A stretch of 15,868 nucleotides of DNA from Verrucomicrobiota bacterium (GTDB lineage: Bacteria > Verrucomicrobiota > Verrucomicrobiia > Chthoniobacterales > UBA10450), in assembly GCA_003218525.1 (NCBI GenBank), contig QHNU01000181.1, positions 303 through 16,170 of the forward strand, read 5' to 3'. Numbering within the stretch: the first letter of the stretch is position 1; the number at the start of each line of letters is the position of its first letter. The notes beneath the pieces are model-generated. The model worked only from the letters and a program-made list of their open reading frames with translations. It did not search any database and had not been told where the DNA came from. A program made the position numbers and the translations under genes. Positions 1 to 7,119 of this stretch are shown here, piece by piece.

Positions 1-1035
1 GTTGTCATTACGAATTACTACACTTCGACCCATTATCGGCCGGTACAAAAAATCGCGCGGGCTTCCGAGACCGGGCACGCCACGAACATTATTGCCGGCC
101 TCGCCGTCGGACAGCATGCAACCGCATTACCGGTGGGCTTTATTGGAATCGCTATCTTGCTCAGTTTTCATTTCGCCGGCCTCTATGGAATCGCCGTTGC
201 GGTGATGTCGATGCTGTCCATGGCCGGAATTATCATCTCGTTGGATGCGTTTGGGCCGATCACCGACAACGCCGGCGGGATCGCGGTGATGAGCAAGTTG
301 CCGAAGCAAGTACGTGCGGTGACCGACGAACTTGATGCCGTTGGCAACACCATGAAAGCAGTGACAAAAGGCTATGCCATCGCTTCTGCCGGTCTGGCCG
401 CCTTGGTCTTATTCGGCTCCTATGTGGAAGAACTTAAAGTGCACCTGACGCGCAACGGACAGCACTTCGATTTCCAATTTTCGCTAACGGAACCTAAGGT
501 CATCATCGGCCTTTTCATCGGCGGATTGCTTCCATTCATTTTCACTGCCTTTAGCATGGATGCAGTAGGCAAAGCAGCGGGGGCGGTCGTGCGGGAGGTG
601 CGAAGGCAATTGAAAGCTAAACCGGGAATTCTTCGCGGGGAAGATACCCCTGATTACGGCACGACCGTCGATATCGTGACCAAGGCGGCCCTGCGCGAGA
701 TGATCGTGCCCGCCCTTTTGCCGGTAGTTTTTGTGATTTTGGTCGCCGTAATCAAACCACTTGGACCGGTCGTTCTCGGCGGCCTGCTCGTGGGAACCAT
801 CGTTACCGGGTTATTCATCGCGATTGCGATGACCTCAGGCGGCGGCGCGTGGGACAATGCCAAGAAGTTTATCGAAGAAGGACATTTCGGTGGCAAGGGC
901 TCGCCCGCGCACGCCGCCTCCGTCACTGGCGATACTGTGGGCGATCCCTACAAAGACACCGCCGGTCCGGCGATCAATCCGATGATCAAAGTCGTGAACA
1001 TCGTCGCGATCCTGATCATTCCGATTTTCTTTTAA
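1..1035 (+). CDS. hppA: Membrane-bound H+-translocating pyrophosphatase, C-terminal part (5' end outside window)
   Basis: The frame is open from base 1, so this is the last 344 residues of a protein that is usually about 700-800 long. The enzyme hydrolyses pyrophosphate in the cytoplasm and pumps protons across the inner membrane. Family signatures are visible: 'TGHATNIIAGLAVG' at the left edge, 'DAFGPITDNAGGI', 'LDAVGNTMKAVTKGYAI', and near the end 'GGAWDNAKKFIEEG' and 'GDTVGDPYKDTAGPAIN', with several hydrophobic spans between them. The Lys codon at 355-357 and the Thr three residues later match the pair known to mark the K+-independent class (Ala and Gly in the K+-dependent class). 'GNTM' replaces the more common 'GNTT'. 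An internal GTG at 133 lies inside conserved sequence and is not the start. The next gene starts 29 bases downstream on the same strand. Confidence 0.96.
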   Translation, partial: VVITNYYTSTHYRPVQKIARASETGHATNIIAGLAVGQHATALPVGFIGIAILLSFHFAGLYGIAVAVMSMLSMAGIIISLDAFGPITDNAGGIAVMSKLPKQVRAVTDELDAVGNTMKAVTKGYAIASAGLAALVLFGSYVEELKVHLTRNGQHFDFQFSLTEPKVIIGLFIGGLLPFIFTAFSMDAVGKAAGAVVREVRRQLKAKPGILRGEDTPDYGTTVDIVTKAALREMIVPALLPVVFVILVAVIKPLGPVVLGGLLVGTIVTGLFIAIAMTSGGGAWDNAKKFIEEGHFGGKGSPAHAASVTGDTVGDPYKDTAGPAINPMIKVVNIVAILIIPIFF

Positions 1036-1064
1036 TCGCAGAGCTTCGCGCGTAGAGTATACGT

Positions 1065-1463
1065 ATGGCAATCGAGCCGCGCGATTTTCAAATCGTCTCT
1101 TCCACGCATACGCCGGTCCTGCAAAAGGCGTTGGCCAAGCCGGACGCGAGCGCCACGCCGTTCAAGATTGTCATTGATCCCAAGGTTCGCATGGATCTGC
1201 GTCGTGCCCTGATCGATTTGATCGATTACCATGACGAAGCGTTGGCCGAACACTTCTCCGAAGGCAAACTGGCGCTCGATTCTTACAAGGAATACATCGA
1301 ACTGTTTGCTCGCAGCCTGAAGGAAACGATGGAAAGCCGTGAAGGTGTCGCTTATTTGCTGCGCTCGGTCGGCTTCGACCTGCGGCCGGATGAGATCAAT
1401 CTCAATCCGGAACTGCGGTGGAAGAAAGGCGGGCCGGGCGCGTTCGGATCGACCCTGCTCTAG
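1065..1463 (+). CDS. Conserved hypothetical protein, 132 aa
   Basis: I do not recognise a named domain. The product is soluble: no signal peptide and no membrane span. It begins 'MAIEPRDFQIV', has a charged, probably helical middle (about residues 45-105, with 'LRRALIDLIDYHDEALAEHF'), and ends in a Gly/Pro-rich tail 'WKKGGPGAFGSTLL'. The ATG at 1065 follows the hppA stop by 29 bases, with a weak AGAG about 8 bases upstream, so it is probably co-transcribed with hppA. The reading frame is clean and its codon use resembles its neighbours, which supports a real gene. Function unknown. Confidence 0.72.
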   Translation: MAIEPRDFQIVSSTHTPVLQKALAKPDASATPFKIVIDPKVRMDLRRALIDLIDYHDEALAEHFSEGKLALDSYKEYIELFARSLKETMESREGVAYLLRSVGFDLRPDEINLNPELRWKKGGPGAFGSTLL

Positions 1464-1695
1464 GCCGTCTCTTCGGCTTTGCTACCCCGATTCAATTACC
1501 CAGCTTGTTCCTATAAAGGTGATTGCTCGATTTGGTCTCGTTTCCGACGGCGATTTCAGGCCGCCACAGGGCATTCTCGCCAATAATTGGAAGAATGGCA
1601 TGCGGTTTGGTGCAACTGTCGCGCATGTGCACAATCTCTTCTCGGAAAACGCTTGGTAACATTGGATTTGCGTGGCAGACTCGCCCGAATTTCCA

Positions 1696-2622
1696 ATGAG
1701 CGATTCGCTCGCGTCCACTGCTCGCATCAAGTTCTGGGGCGTCCGCGGCTCGATCCCAACTCCTGGACCGACGACGGTTCGTTACGGCGGGAATACCAGT
1801 TGTGTCGAAATTCGAGCTGACGGCGAGATCATTGTGCTCGATGCCGGCTCGGGGATTCGTCTGCTGGGTCAATCGCTTCAACATGAGTTTGGGTCGGAGC
1901 CGATCAAGCTGGCTCTCCTCATTACCCACACCCATTGGGATCACATCCAAGGGCTTCCTTTTTTCTTACCGGCTTATAGCCACAAAAACCAGATTCGGGT
2001 CTTTGGCTACGACGGTACCCGCACGCGACTCGGCGAAATTCTGGCCGATCAAATGGCAACCCCCTTCTTTCCAGTCAGTCTTTCCGCGCTGCCGGGCAAG
2101 ATCGCGATTGAAGAGCTGAAGGAGATGGAATTTGAGATTGGCAGAGTGCGTGTCCGTTCAAAGTTCCTAAACCATCCAGGGGTTTGCGCGGGATATCGCG
2201 TTTATACAAGTGCCGGATCGGTTGCGTTCTTGCCGGATAATGAACCGTTTGAACAGCTCGAGCAGCAAATGCGCAATCGGGGAATCGAAAATAACGGTGT
2301 TCGTCAGTTTAAATCAGCGCGGGATGAGCGCACCGATCTGGCCGAATTCTTACGCGACACCGATGTCCTGATCCTCGACGCGCAATACACTGACGAGGAA
2401 TATCAAGCGCATGTCGGCTGGGGACATGGTTCGATCAGCAGCGTCGTTTCGCTGGCGGCAGAGGCCGATGCCAAGCGACTCATTCTCTTTCATCATGATC
2501 CGAATCACGATGACGCCATGGTCGATCGAATGGTGGAAAAGGCGCGAATGCAACTCGCGCAAAGCGGCAAGTCGATCACGGTCGAAGCGGCCCAGGAAGG
2601 CAGTGAGCTGATTCTCCGCTAG
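1696..2622 (+). CDS. MBL-fold metal-dependent hydrolase (PhnP-like, COG1235 type)
   Basis: A 308-residue metallo-beta-lactamase-fold protein. Visible landmarks are the N-terminal 'IKFWGVRGSIPTPGP' and 'GGNTSCVEI' strands, the metal-binding HxHxDH as 'THTHWDHIQG' (His78, His80, Asp82, His83), a following His160 in 'NHPGVCAGYR', Asp181 in 'LPDNEP', Asp228 in 'ILDAQY', His244 in 'GWGHGS', and 'FHHDP' (His266-267) near the C-terminus. These fit a two-metal phosphodiesterase or hydrolase site. The substrate cannot be read from sequence; relatives act on phosphodiesters, including cyclic ones. I chose the ATG at 1696; an in-frame GTG at 1672 would add 8 residues, and neither has a good ribosome-binding site. 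A 232-base gap precedes the gene and a probable terminator follows, so it looks monocistronic. Confidence 0.88.
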   Translation: MSDSLASTARIKFWGVRGSIPTPGPTTVRYGGNTSCVEIRADGEIIVLDAGSGIRLLGQSLQHEFGSEPIKLALLITHTHWDHIQGLPFFLPAYSHKNQIRVFGYDGTRTRLGEILADQMATPFFPVSLSALPGKIAIEELKEMEFEIGRVRVRSKFLNHPGVCAGYRVYTSAGSVAFLPDNEPFEQLEQQMRNRGIENNGVRQFKSARDERTDLAEFLRDTDVLILDAQYTDEEYQAHVGWGHGSISSVVSLAAEADAKRLILFHHDPNHDDAMVDRMVEKARMQLAQSGKSITVEAAQEGSELILR

Positions 2623-2638
2623 CCGGTTATTTTGCGGC

Positions 2639-2660
2639 CCGCTTGAAACAAGCGGATTTT
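2639..2660 (+). terminator. Probable intrinsic terminator of the MBL hydrolase gene
   Basis: A perfect 7-bp stem, CCGCTTG at 2639-2645 and CAAGCGG at 2649-2655, closes a 3-base AAA loop and is followed by ATTTT. It lies 17 bases after the hydrolase stop codon and 24 bases before the tRNA, the right place to separate the two transcripts. The T-tract is short. Confidence 0.55.
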
Positions 2661-2683
2661 GAGGCTTACTTTCGGGCCCAAAT

Positions 2684-2754
2684 TGCCTCGTGGTGTAATG
2701 GTAGCACCAGAGATTCTGGATCTCTTTGTCTAGGTTCGAATCCTAGCGAGGCAG
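2684..2754 (+). tRNA. tRNA-Gln (anticodon CUG)
   Basis: A 71-base cloverleaf can be folded by eye. The acceptor stem is TGCCTCG/CGAGGCA with discriminator G2754. The D arm is GTG/CAC around TAATGGTAG. The anticodon stem is AGAGA/TCTCT with loop TTCTGGA, giving anticodon CTG. The variable loop is 4 bases (TTGT), and the T arm is CTAGG/CCTAG with loop TTCGAAT. The weak first pair U1-A72 is typical of tRNA-Gln. CCA is not encoded. Remnants of another gene begin immediately at its 3' end. Confidence 0.96.
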
Positions 2755-3396
2755 TTAAGGCGGGGAACTTGTTTGTCGCGGAATTTGTTAGCGGAAGCAT
2801 TTTCAAAATCACTCCCGAAGGCGCCCAGAGCACCTTCGTCCCGGGGCTAGATGGCCCTAATGCCATTGCCTTTGATAGCTCAGGTAATTTGTGGGAGGCG
2901 GAGTATTTCGGAAAACGCATTGTTAGATACAATTCCAATGGGACGTCCACCGAATTTATCGGCTTTATGGACCTCGGCCCTTTCGGTCTGGCCATTGAAC
3001 CAATGCCTCATGCGCTTCTCAACATTAGTACTCGCGGCTTTGTCGGGACCGGTGACGCTGTCCTAATTGGCGGGTTCATTGTGGGTGGAAATGGATTGCT
3101 AAGTGGCAAGGTGCTGATCCGCGCCGCCGGACCCTCGACGACCGCTGCTGGCGTCGCCGGCACGCTGCAAGATCCGGTACTCCGCCTGTTTAACTCCAGC
3201 GGCGCTGTTATTGCATCTAACAATAACTGGAAAGACACCCAGCAAGCGTTGATCCAAGCCACCGCCCTTGCCCCAACCGATGACCGGGAATCGGCCATCG
3301 TTGCTTCACTGCCTGCTGGTGCTTACACAGCAATCATTACCGGCTCTGGCAACATGACTGGCATAGCCCCGGGTCGATGTTTTCAACTTGCAGTAA
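2755..3396 (+). pseudogene. Truncated, frameshifted remnant of an exported NHL-repeat protein
   Basis: Recognisable protein begins right after the tRNA with 'AGNLFVAEFVSGSIFKITPE', followed by a second NHL/SMP-30-like blade ('GPNAIAFDSSGNLWEAEY'). From about 3010 comes the C-terminal module common in verrucomicrobial exported proteins: 'LNISTRGFVGTGDAVLIGGF', 'RAAGPS', 'DPVLRLFNSSGAVIASNNNW', 'ESAIVASLPAGAYTAIITG'. There is no start codon or signal peptide, because the N-terminal part is missing. At the CCCCGGG run (about 3367-3373) the frame shifts by one base; in the other frame the expected ending 'VDVFNLQ' and a TAA at 3394-3396 follow at once. The open frame that continues to 3743 is therefore read-through of the wrong frame, not protein. 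It is a non-functional fragment, left by recombination or insertion beside the tRNA. Confidence 0.75.
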
Positions 3397-3441
3397 CTCT
3401 AACTTCATCAGGCGTATGGTGGGTTATGCCGAAATGTTACC

Positions 3442-3630
3442 TTGGTAAGGTGCTGGGAAATCATCGCCGGCAAGCTCAGCGCTGCGGGCTGGACCTGGGG
3501 CTATTGCAGCGCTGTCACACAGCACGGCTGTCGTTGGGTGGTCGATGTTTACTGCGGCGATGGGCGACGCTATATTGTCGAATCTGCGCCGCCACTCGGG
3601 CCGCAATCTCAATCGAAACAGAACCAATGA
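3442..3630 (+). CDS. Small 'WEII...AGWTWGYCSAV' family protein, possibly decayed
   Basis: A 62-residue frame from a TTG start contains 'CWEIIAGKLSAAGWTWGYCS', 'RWVVDVYCGDGRRYIV' and then a Pro/Gln-rich tail. From memory, the central part matches a small uncharacterised protein that is frequent in soil bacterial genomes ('WEIIADNLSKAGWSWGCVSA' type). Two things suggest decay. The only upstream ATGs (3416, 3434) are in another frame and reach a stop just before this motif. The tail after 'RRYIV' also does not resemble the usual acidic/Leu-rich ending of the family as I recall it. It sits in the debris zone between tRNA-Gln and the cyclase gene. Function unknown; it may be a pseudogene. Confidence 0.42.
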   Translation: MVRCWEIIAGKLSAAGWTWGYCSAVTQHGCRWVVDVYCGDGRRYIVESAPPLGPQSQSKQNQ

Positions 3631-3651
3631 GAGCGTCGTTCTCGAGCGGGT

Positions 3652-6042
3652 TCACGGCTGCTTTTCCTCGCAGAGTTTTTGAAAGGCAGGATCCGCACGT
3701 AAAGGGTCCCAGATTGGATCGAGTTTTAAAAGTTCCGGCGTGATGGGCGCTGGGTTATAAAGCCAGCCACCATACGGCGTTTGTAACAACCGCGTGAGAG
3801 TTGAGATCGCACGACTATTCTCGCCAATAATCATCTCAACTAGCGCCAGGTTCTCTTCGTACCCGGGTCCGGAAAGTCCATCTTTGCTACTCGGCACAAG
3901 CGTGATTGCGCGCTGCGCTTCGTTGAGAGCTGAGCTCTTCTCGTCGAGTATGGCGTAATCCACGGCCAGCGCTGCCGCAACCAAGGCGTTGCCTGGTTGA
4001 TCCTTGCTGAGCGGCTCAAGCGTGTTGCGCGCCTGTTCAGCGGCAGCTTTTGCTGATGCGGTGTCGCCGGCTACGCGCTGGATCAACGCTAGTCCCCCCT
4101 GCTTCATCCCCTTGTCGATCCCAGAAGCAAAGTGGAGTTGAGCTTCTCGGGCTTGCACGAACCGGATGGCCTCAGTTTGATTTCGTTCAAGTCTCAATTG
4201 GGCCAGCTTGATCCGAACAACCACGTCCGAGTTCGTTTGTGCGTTTACCTGGGCCAATAATTTAGCAGCTTCTTGCAGGTTACCTTCGGCCTGGTAGATG
4301 CTGGCTTTTAACGCCATTAAAGATAACTCATTAGGGACGATATCCAGTGCCCGATCGTAGAGCTTTAGCGCTGTTGGGAATTGCCGAAGCGCGGCGTAAG
4401 TCCATGCCACTTCAATCAGTAACGCCGTGTTCCGCGGATCGAGGGCGAGACCTCGCTCCCAGTAGGCAACACTTTCATCCCAAAGTCCCTCGCGTCGGGC
4501 AACTGCGCCAAGGGCGTACGAGACCTCGGCGTTACCTGGCAACATTTTGCTGACGTGCTCGAAGGTGGTCTTGGCCAGCTCGTAATCGCGCTGCACCCAA
4601 TATTGATAATAACCCACGAAGAGCAGGCTTTCTGGCGAGTTCGGCTGCAGTTTCTGCGCATTTTCTAAAGCCTCTTTGGCTGCATCGCGGCGAGCGGTAG
4701 TTGCGTCGCCACGGTTAAAGTAAAGAAGCGCGTGCGCACCAGAAAGTCGCGCCCAAGCGAGCGCAAAATTCGGGTCAAGCTGCACGGCCAGCCCATAAAA
4801 ATCGATGGCTTTAAATAGGGCTTCGCTCGAGTAGTTGCTGCGTGCTTCAAAAGCCAGCCCGCGTAAATAGGCATCGTAAGCTTCCGGATTGTTTGTGGGC
4901 TCAGCAGCCAACGCTTGCTCTTCACGACCGGTCAGCTTCGCTTGCAACGATTCCACTATTCCTTTAGCGATCTGGCTCTCGATGACAAAGATATCACTCA
5001 ACTTTCGATCATAGGTCTCGGCCCAGAGCTGCGAACCGGTTTGCACATTAACCAAGTGAACATTGACCCGCACCTGATTGCCTGCTTTCTGAACGCTACC
5101 CTCAAGGATGTTCGCTACGCCAAGCTGCTTCGCGATCTCAGGCAAATTTTCAGGCGCGCTTTTGTATTGCTGCGTGGATGTCCGGGAAATGATCTTCAGA
5201 TCGGCGATCTTCGATAAGCGCGTCAGAATCTCGTCCTGGATGCCGTCGGCAAAGTACGCATTCGCTTTGTCTTCGCTCCGGTTTTCGAATGGAAGCACGG
5301 CGATGCTCTTCTCGGGAACTGGTAACTCGACTGTGGTAAGCGGTCGCCTATAACGAAAAAGGAGAAAACCGATCACAGCGATCACAGCCAGCAGACTCAC
5401 GACGCCTAATGACAGCCATCTGAATGCGGCCCGTTTTCTTCGTGCAGCAGCAGCGATACGCGCCGCCTTCAGTTTTTCCGGCACTGCCGGGTTCCCGAGC
5501 TCGGCAGTGTACAGATTCACCACGGAGACGCGAACGCCATGTTTTACTTCGCACTCGCCAAGTTCATGCAGGTGCGGCTGCCAGTGAGGGTATTCCTCGA
5601 GATCTTCAGCGACGTGTTTCGAGAGCAAGATGTGTCTGGCATCGCCGCAGTCCATGACCCGCTGTGCGATATTGATGCCGGCGCCAGCCACGTTCGCTTT
5701 TCCGGTTGCGTCGATGACCCCGGTGACCGGTCCACTGTGTATGCCCATTCGCAATTGAAGTTCCGGATGCTTCTTGAGTCCGCGGCTTATTTCCAGCGCG
5801 CATTCAACCGGCTCTTCTGGGCTATGATAAAAAACCAGCGTGATGCCGTCGCCTGTTGGGATTTTAATCAAGCGAGCCGCCGTTTCCGCGGCTTGGAATT
5901 CATCCGTACCTCGGACAATCTCGTTTAACCGCTCGACTACGGCTCGTTGCTGATGGATCGGCAGCTTCGAGTAACCGACGATGTCCGTGAACAACACATG
6001 CGCGATTTCCAGCTGAATTTCCTTTTTAATCTCGGCGGCCAT
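3652..6042 (-). CDS. Membrane class III adenylate/guanylate cyclase with TolB/FlgO-like and TPR domains
   Basis: A 796-residue protein. Residues about 12-180 form a class III cyclase homology domain. It has the metal aspartates Asp20 ('LFTDIVGYS') and Asp65 ('PTGDG'), the 'MGIHSGPV' strand, and the transition-state pair Asn124/Arg128 in 'GINIAQR', so it looks catalytically competent. Lys60 precedes the second Asp, but ATP versus GTP preference cannot be settled by eye. A basic stretch (201-204) and one membrane span (about 209-229) follow. Next is a TolB/FlgO-like domain starting 'KSIAVLPFENRSEDKANAYF', then tetratricopeptide repeats from about residue 380 to the C-terminus. By the positive-inside rule the cyclase is cytoplasmic and the TPR half periplasmic, suggesting a sensor. 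The ATG at 6040-6042 has no clear ribosome-binding site. It appears monocistronic. Confidence 0.9.
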   Translation of the reverse strand: MAAEIKKEIQLEIAHVLFTDIVGYSKLPIHQQRAVVERLNEIVRGTDEFQAAETAARLIKIPTGDGITLVFYHSPEEPVECALEISRGLKKHPELQLRMGIHSGPVTGVIDATGKANVAGAGINIAQRVMDCGDARHILLSKHVAEDLEEYPHWQPHLHELGECEVKHGVRVSVVNLYTAELGNPAVPEKLKAARIAAAARRKRAAFRWLSLGVVSLLAVIAVIGFLLFRYRRPLTTVELPVPEKSIAVLPFENRSEDKANAYFADGIQDEILTRLSKIADLKIISRTSTQQYKSAPENLPEIAKQLGVANILEGSVQKAGNQVRVNVHLVNVQTGSQLWAETYDRKLSDIFVIESQIAKGIVESLQAKLTGREEQALAAEPTNNPEAYDAYLRGLAFEARSNYSSEALFKAIDFYGLAVQLDPNFALAWARLSGAHALLYFNRGDATTARRDAAKEALENAQKLQPNSPESLLFVGYYQYWVQRDYELAKTTFEHVSKMLPGNAEVSYALGAVARREGLWDESVAYWERGLALDPRNTALLIEVAWTYAALRQFPTALKLYDRALDIVPNELSLMALKASIYQAEGNLQEAAKLLAQVNAQTNSDVVVRIKLAQLRLERNQTEAIRFVQAREAQLHFASGIDKGMKQGGLALIQRVAGDTASAKAAAEQARNTLEPLSKDQPGNALVAAALAVDYAILDEKSSALNEAQRAITLVPSSKDGLSGPGYEENLALVEMIIGENSRAISTLTRLLQTPYGGWLYNPAPITPELLKLDPIWDPLRADPAFQKLCEEKQP

Positions 6043-6175
6043 ACGGATTCAAATGGAAATGCCCGTCGTAAAGATACTCTGAAGTAACCTGCCGTCACCG
6101 CCGCAAACATCACACCCTGTCTCTCGATGAATTGCGAAAGATAGTACGCTGCGCGACAAACACCTAAGAAGCAGA
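6043..6175. other. Intergenic region upstream of the cyclase gene
   Basis: This is the non-coding rest of the roughly 300-base gap between tadA and the cyclase gene; the remainder is the TIR-like fragment. It should hold the cyclase promoter, reading leftward. I looked for a -35/-10 pair and found none I would defend. Frames crossing it have no protein-like composition. Confidence 0.5.
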
Positions 6176-6349
6176 TTACCGTAGACACTCGTTAAGGTGT
6201 CCAATCTCTCTGCGAATATCTTCTCCAGCACGCTTGATCCCGTTTGAAACGTCGATCCATATTGTCCCGTCGATATCAGTCGGAAGCTCAACCGGGCCCT
6301 GGCGTAGCACGAACACACGTCCGGTCTTTCGACCCAATTTGTTTAGCTG
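6176..6349 (-). pseudogene. C-terminal fragment resembling a TIR-like nucleotide-binding protein (PF10137 type)
   Basis: Just past the tadA stop, in another frame, about 55 residues look like genuine protein: 'NKLGRKTGRVFVLRQGPVEL', then 'PTDIDGTIWIDVSNGIKRAG' and 'EDIRREIGHLNECLR', ending at a stop (6176-6178). The pattern 'LGR..RVFVL..G.VELP.DI.G' is the C-terminal signature I associate with predicted nucleotide-binding proteins that carry a TIR-like domain (the CAP12/Pycsar-effector-related group). Everything N-terminal to it, including any active site, is missing, because the frame runs straight into tadA on the same strand. There is no plausible start codon, so this is most likely a gene remnant fused by recombination to the tadA 3' end. 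The family assignment is from memory and moderate. Confidence 0.5.
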
Positions 6350-6840
6350 GTGGCTCGCCGCTTCTGGAAGAAATCCTGCAGCAGATGGGCGCACTCGTCG
6401 GCTAACACGCCCGAGCTGATTTCGCATTGATGGTTCAGCTTCGGATTTTGCAGCAGGTTCACTAAACCTCCGCCACCTCCGGCCCGCGGATCGGCGCAAC
6501 CAAAAACGACCCGGCGCACGCGCGCGTGGACGGCTGCTCCCGCGCACATCGGGCATGGTTCCTTGGTCACGACTAGATCGCAATCCGTCAACCTCCAATC
6601 ACGAACCGCGGCGGCAGCTTGCGTGATCGCGAGAATCTCCGCGTGTGCGGTTGGGTCCTTCAACGTCTCCACTTGATTGTAGCCGCGTCCAATGATGCGT
6701 CCGTTTTTGGCGACGACTGCGCCGATCGGCACTTCTTCTGCCGCCGCCGCCTTGGTCGCCAGCCGCAGTGCTTCGCACATAAGTGTCTGATCATCCCGGA
6801 ACAATAAGTCCACAACTCGACCATACGTCCGCGCGCACAA
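6343..6840 (-). CDS. tadA: tRNA adenosine(34) deaminase TadA
   Basis: A cytidine/deoxycytidylate deaminase-fold enzyme that converts A34 to inosine in tRNA-Arg(ACG). The zinc site is complete: His66 and catalytic Glu68 in 'TAHAEIL', and Cys96/Cys99 in 'EPCPMCAGA'. 'VPIGAVV' and the C-terminal 'CEISSGVLADEC' with 'LLQDFFQKRR' are typical of TadA. The start is uncertain. The longest frame begins with TTG at 6840, alternatives are GTG at 6813 and ATG at 6780, and homologous sequence begins around 'DDQTLMCEALRLA', which argues that translation starts upstream of the ATG. The stop lies within a few bases of the TIR-like remnant. Confidence 0.93.
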   Translation of the reverse strand: MCARTYGRVVDLLFRDDQTLMCEALRLATKAAAAEEVPIGAVVAKNGRIIGRGYNQVETLKDPTAHAEILAITQAAAAVRDWRLTDCDLVVTKEPCPMCAGAAVHARVRRVVFGCADPRAGGGGGLVNLLQNPKLNHQCEISSGVLADECAHLLQDFFQKRRATS

Positions 6841-7119
6841 AAGTCAGCGATTCCGGCGCTGTAGTGCCGAATACTTAGTTCTTTGGATCCCACGGCGACA
6901 GAGGGCCGTGGTGGCTACAACCAAACGTTTCCTGCTCGAGTGCGCGAACTGTGGCCGCCTCGCTCTGTCGAGGCGCTCTTGAGATTGAGCAGCGATCAGC
7001 ACGAATCGCTTCGAAGCAACGAACCGCCTTCACGACGACGACCCGGCTTTGAAGCACTCTGCTGGCACGGCTGCGTGCGTTCTTCTTTACAATCCGAGAG
7101 TCGCCTTGCAGGCTGGGGC

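Noticed and set aside
1464..1671. Search for a small RNA or terminator after the 132-aa gene
   Set aside because: Only a 4-bp GCCG/CGGC stem followed by TTT is present, too weak to call.
1492..1950. A 152-codon open frame on the minus strand
   Set aside because: It overlaps the N-terminal half of the MBL hydrolase on the other strand and has no recognisable motif.
2643..3743. A single 366-codon open frame spanning the tRNA-Gln gene and running toward the cyclase gene
   Set aside because: Its first 37 codons are the tRNA and its leader, and the part after about 3370 is read in the wrong frame; only the middle is protein-like.
6049..6318. An 89-codon minus-strand frame upstream of the cyclase gene
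   Set aside because: It overlaps the TIR-like fragment in another frame, and only the latter has coherent protein sequence.
6883..7119. N-terminal extension of the small secreted protein
   Set aside because: It would bury a clean Sec signal peptide inside the protein, and its composition is not protein-like.
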